The position numbers and the translations under genes were made by a program. This document shows, piece by piece, positions 62,901-64,000 of a stretch of DNA of 64,000 bases. The notes beneath the pieces are model-generated. The model ran no database searches. It had not been told where the DNA came from and saw only the letters and a program-made list of their open reading frames with translations. The number at the start of each line of letters is the position of its first letter. The first letter of the stretch is position 1. The DNA lies in assembly GCF_003063355.1 (NCBI RefSeq), contig NZ_NESH01000002.1:886980-950979 (forward strand). Reading direction: 5' to 3'. The stretch is from Limnohabitans sp. Bal53 (GTDB lineage Bacteria > Pseudomonadota > Gammaproteobacteria > Burkholderiales > Burkholderiaceae_C).

Positions 62901-64000
62901 CAGGCAACGACACCCTGCGCGGCGGCGAGGGGGATGACACCCTCACCGATGTGCCCGGTGATGCAGGCGGTCTGATCGATGGCGGCGCTGGCTTTGACAC
63001 TTTTGTGGCCGACAGCAGCAACCCATCGATTGCAGGCCTAACGTTTGTGGATGTGGAAAGAATCACATCGGCCAATGGTCATCTTAAAGTGGCTTTGAAC
63101 CAAGACTACACGGGTCTAACACTCCACGAAATCAATCGAATTGAGCTCACGCAAGCGGGTCGATTTGAATACAGCACTCTGCCCGCTGACTGGTCAGGAA
63201 CAGTCATCGCATCGGACGGCAACGACACGATGGTGGGCAGGTCCGGCAACGACACCATCGATGGTGGTGCGGGCTTCAACGTCGTCGAGTACGCAGGCAG
63301 CGAATACGACTACATCGTCACTCGCCTCAGTGACGGCTCTGTTACCGTGCGCGCCATCGCCGGCACCCCCTATGCCAGTGACGGCACCGACACCCTCATC
63401 AACATCCAGCGCATCCAGTTCCTGGACGGACTGACCGAGCGCATCCTGGATGACATCTCCAACATTCAGGCCAACACCAACACCCAAGTCAGCTTCGGCC
63501 AAGCCACCACTGGCCAAACCTTTGTGGGCGACAAGGACTGGTTCCAGCTCACCGGTGGCACCGCCAACCAGTCCGTACGCATCAGCTTTGCCGGTGGCGA
63601 TGGCTCCACCCTGTCGGCCAACACCGCCAACTTCAACAACAGCACCTGGCCCGATCAAATCCAATCCACCACGCTCGATGCCAATGGCGCACTGGCGGTG
63701 CAAGTCTTCAACAACCAACTGCCCCTCAACAGCGTTCAGGCTTACCGCTTCACCGTCCTGCGCGAGCTCATGGGCACCGATGCCAGCGAAACCCTTTCCG
63801 CTGGCGCCAATGCCGAGTACCTTGATGCCGGCGCTGGCAACGACTCGGTGGAGGGCAGCGACCGCTCCGACTTCCTGATCGGCGGCTCAGGCAACGACAC
63901 GCTGGTCGGCGGCGCAGGCAGCGACACCCTCATTGGCGGCGATGGCCCCAACGACAAAGACATCGCCGTCTTCTCCGGGCGCTTTGGCGATTACCGCATC
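59921..64000 (+). CDS. Giant RTX (hemolysin-type Ca-binding) secreted protein, 5' part
   Basis: Open from the ATG at 59921 to the window end, 1360 codons with no stop; the 3' end lies outside. No Sec signal, as expected for a type I substrate whose signal is C-terminal. RTX nonapeptides GGxGxDxLx recur in blocks: residues about 13-27, 208-250, 485-560, 625-670, 815-860, 960-1030 and 1100-1120. Between them are beta-rich modules, one (DKDWFQLTGGTANQSVRISF) reminiscent of PPC domains. Residues 18-269 recur almost unchanged from residue 1109. Composition is Asp/Gly/Thr/Asn-rich with no Cys seen. Likely a Ca-dependent surface, adhesin or S-layer-like protein exported by the divergent T1SS. Confidence 0.88.
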   Translation, partial: MSLINGTPNNDTLTGGTGNDTIDGGAGFNVVEYAGSEYDYIVTRLSDGSVTVRAIAGTPYASDGTDTLINIQRIQFLDGLTERILDDISNIQANTNTQVSFGQATTGQTFVGDKDWFQLTGGTANQSVRISFAGGDGSTLSANTANFNNSTWPDQIQSTTLDANGALAVQVFNNQLPLNSVQAYRFTVLRELMGTDASETLSAGANAEYLDAGAGNDSVEGSDRSDFLIGGSGNDTLVGGAGSDTLIGGDGPNDKDIAVFSGRFGDYRITNSNTSSENPAQDVWWQISHISTGEVDFVKGVEVLRFADLDYGVDDHDVFSGTDIQTQSQFAQMGQVIEGRFTNRHDDDWIAFDFGRQVVDKNTTLKVTVTMRDGYFPTGKSLSFVNVSGSALQFTDLSDNSTKNSFDLNYFSGTREYLIKGIQWGANAEGGAFGGNTAFIVMNSEWGDEPNYNDPNQGAYSISISRYRAGTAGDDTLSTDGATEQTKADEVAGLGGNDKITGTERGEAFDGGDGNDTINAGAGDDRLRGGAGTDALYGEAGNDTFITSGETSVNDLFDGGEGTDTLLVTSDVNLTGATFNSVELMQGTGQRVTVTAAQLAGFDSANNVIFSGSNQDFSALGGSYTLEGTAGDDVLKAGAGDNIIRPFAGNNTVVGGAGNDTVVWERGWGSNWDLQHRAEQVISSTTNGSNYLIQGSYAGGTGNDTLKFAFNESLYNVLGSWRWEYERPATELPFGIDLSQAKVEGFEHIELSRGNYTYAGVSYAYGPSAIYLNASQLAGLTTLSGGNFVVKGGGTVDLSAKVLTNGATISVSGDQNYTLTGTAASETLTTYGGNDSITAGDGNDTISSGSGTDNIDAGAGNDLVIVSGKSTLTDTIHGGLGTDTLRITGSDVDLSNATLTGIEKLEANSASLALTQTQYDHFKDNLSGKAGLILKMTTPGQTDVSTLPAGFVGIRGTSGNDTLIGGANADLLVGDEGDNSLSGGDGNDRLVAGAGNDTLRGGEGDDTLTDVPGDAGGLIDGGAGFDTFVADSSNPSIAGLTFVDVERITSANGHLKVALNQDYTGLTLHEINRIELTQAGRFEYSTLPADWSGTVIASDGNDTMVGRSGNDTIDGGAGFNVVEYAGSEYDYIVTRLSDGSVTVRAIAGTPYASDGTDTLINIQRIQFLDGLTERILDDISNIQANTNTQVSFGQATTGQTFVGDKDWFQLTGGTANQSVRISFAGGDGSTLSANTANFNNSTWPDQIQSTTLDANGALAVQVFNNQLPLNSVQAYRFTVLRELMGTDASETLSAGANAEYLDAGAGNDSVEGSDRSDFLIGGSGNDTLVGGAGSDTLIGGDGPNDKDIAVFSGRFGDYRI
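59972..60727 (+). repeat. Large intragenic repeat, copy 1
   Basis: Matches 63245-64000 at an offset of 3273 bp (1091 codons, in frame). By eye I find one difference, TTT versus TTC at 60002-60004/63275-63277, synonymous. The copies diverge upstream of 59972/63245. Where copy 2 ends cannot be seen because the window stops, so 756 bp is a minimum. Confidence 0.93.
63245..64000 (+). repeat. Large intragenic repeat, copy 2 (cut by window end)
   Basis: Second copy of the module beginning at the Gly-Asn-Asp-Thr-Ile codons; identical over the visible 756 bp apart from one synonymous base. Truncated by the window edge. Confidence 0.93.

Noticed and set aside
59921..64000. CRISPR-like or satellite array from recurring GGCAACGACACC units
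   Set aside because: The repeats are in-frame codons for RTX nonapeptides in one open reading frame, irregularly spaced and without unique spacers.

Overview
The window looks like a contiguous piece of a betaproteobacterial chromosome, most likely Burkholderiales and probably Comamonadaceae (Limnohabitans/Rhodoferax-like). This is inferred from gene content, not from a database search. The grounds are the cco cytochrome oxidase cluster with fnr and hemN, the Burkholderiales-type DUF3348-DUF802-OmpA-DUF2894 operon, a tripartite-tricarboxylate (Bug) binding protein beside a malonyl-CoA synthetase, 6S RNA after zapA, and uniformly GC-rich, densely packed, 4-nt-overlapping genes. No tRNA, rRNA, CRISPR, transposase or integrase is visible.

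Layout. 0-7.5 kb is surface biology. It holds the 3' end of fliD, an orphan FixJ/NarL-type response regulator, and a minus-strand group made of a periplasmic binding protein, two small paralogous exported proteins (one with an HELRH motif), a BapA-like Ig-domain adhesin and an OmpA-domain protein. 7.9-11.6 kb is housekeeping: serB, a DUF3820 protein, an alpha/beta hydrolase, an aminotransferase and nth. 11.8-16.3 kb is a four-gene overlapping operon. It encodes a MotA/TolQ-like channel protein with a very long coiled coil and a MotB-like partner carrying the ion-pathway Asp and an OmpA peptidoglycan-binding domain, flanked by two DUF proteins. In architecture it resembles the ZorAB motor without the Zorya effectors. 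16.4-23.4 kb holds a TauD-like dioxygenase, a glutaredoxin and a cobalamin uptake operon (btuB, a cytosolic-type cobalamin-binding protein, btuF, btuC, btuD) behind a cobalamin riboswitch. 23.5-24.3 kb is a short coiled-coil gene, zapA and 6S RNA.

24.3-37.6 kb is microaerobic respiration: TauE/SafE-type membrane proteins, hemN, fnr, ccoG, ccoNOQP, ccoS, ccoI and a universal stress protein. Three FNR-type palindromes are placed upstream of hemN, ccoN and ccoI/uspA. This suggests that one O2-responsive regulon builds, assembles and metallates the cbb3 oxidase and makes heme anaerobically. 37.7-51.9 kb is mixed metabolism and envelope maintenance: an orphan sugar-type binding protein, matB with a Bug protein, lgt, ilvD, a GlcG-like protein, a BI-1 family protein, rlmD, a 3'-5' exonuclease, nlpD-pcm-surE and a quinone oxidoreductase.

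52.2-64 kb is a type I secretion island. It has a glycosyltransferase, then (minus strand) TolC, HlyD and two successive PrtD-type ABC transporters, all overlapping by 4 nt. Across a 400-bp AT-rich gap, a giant RTX protein gene is transcribed divergently and runs off the window after at least 1360 codons. It contains two almost identical copies of a module of at least 756 bp, 3273 bp apart. The RTX protein is the obvious substrate of the transporter. The BapA-like adhesin at 3.6-6.5 kb may be a second one.
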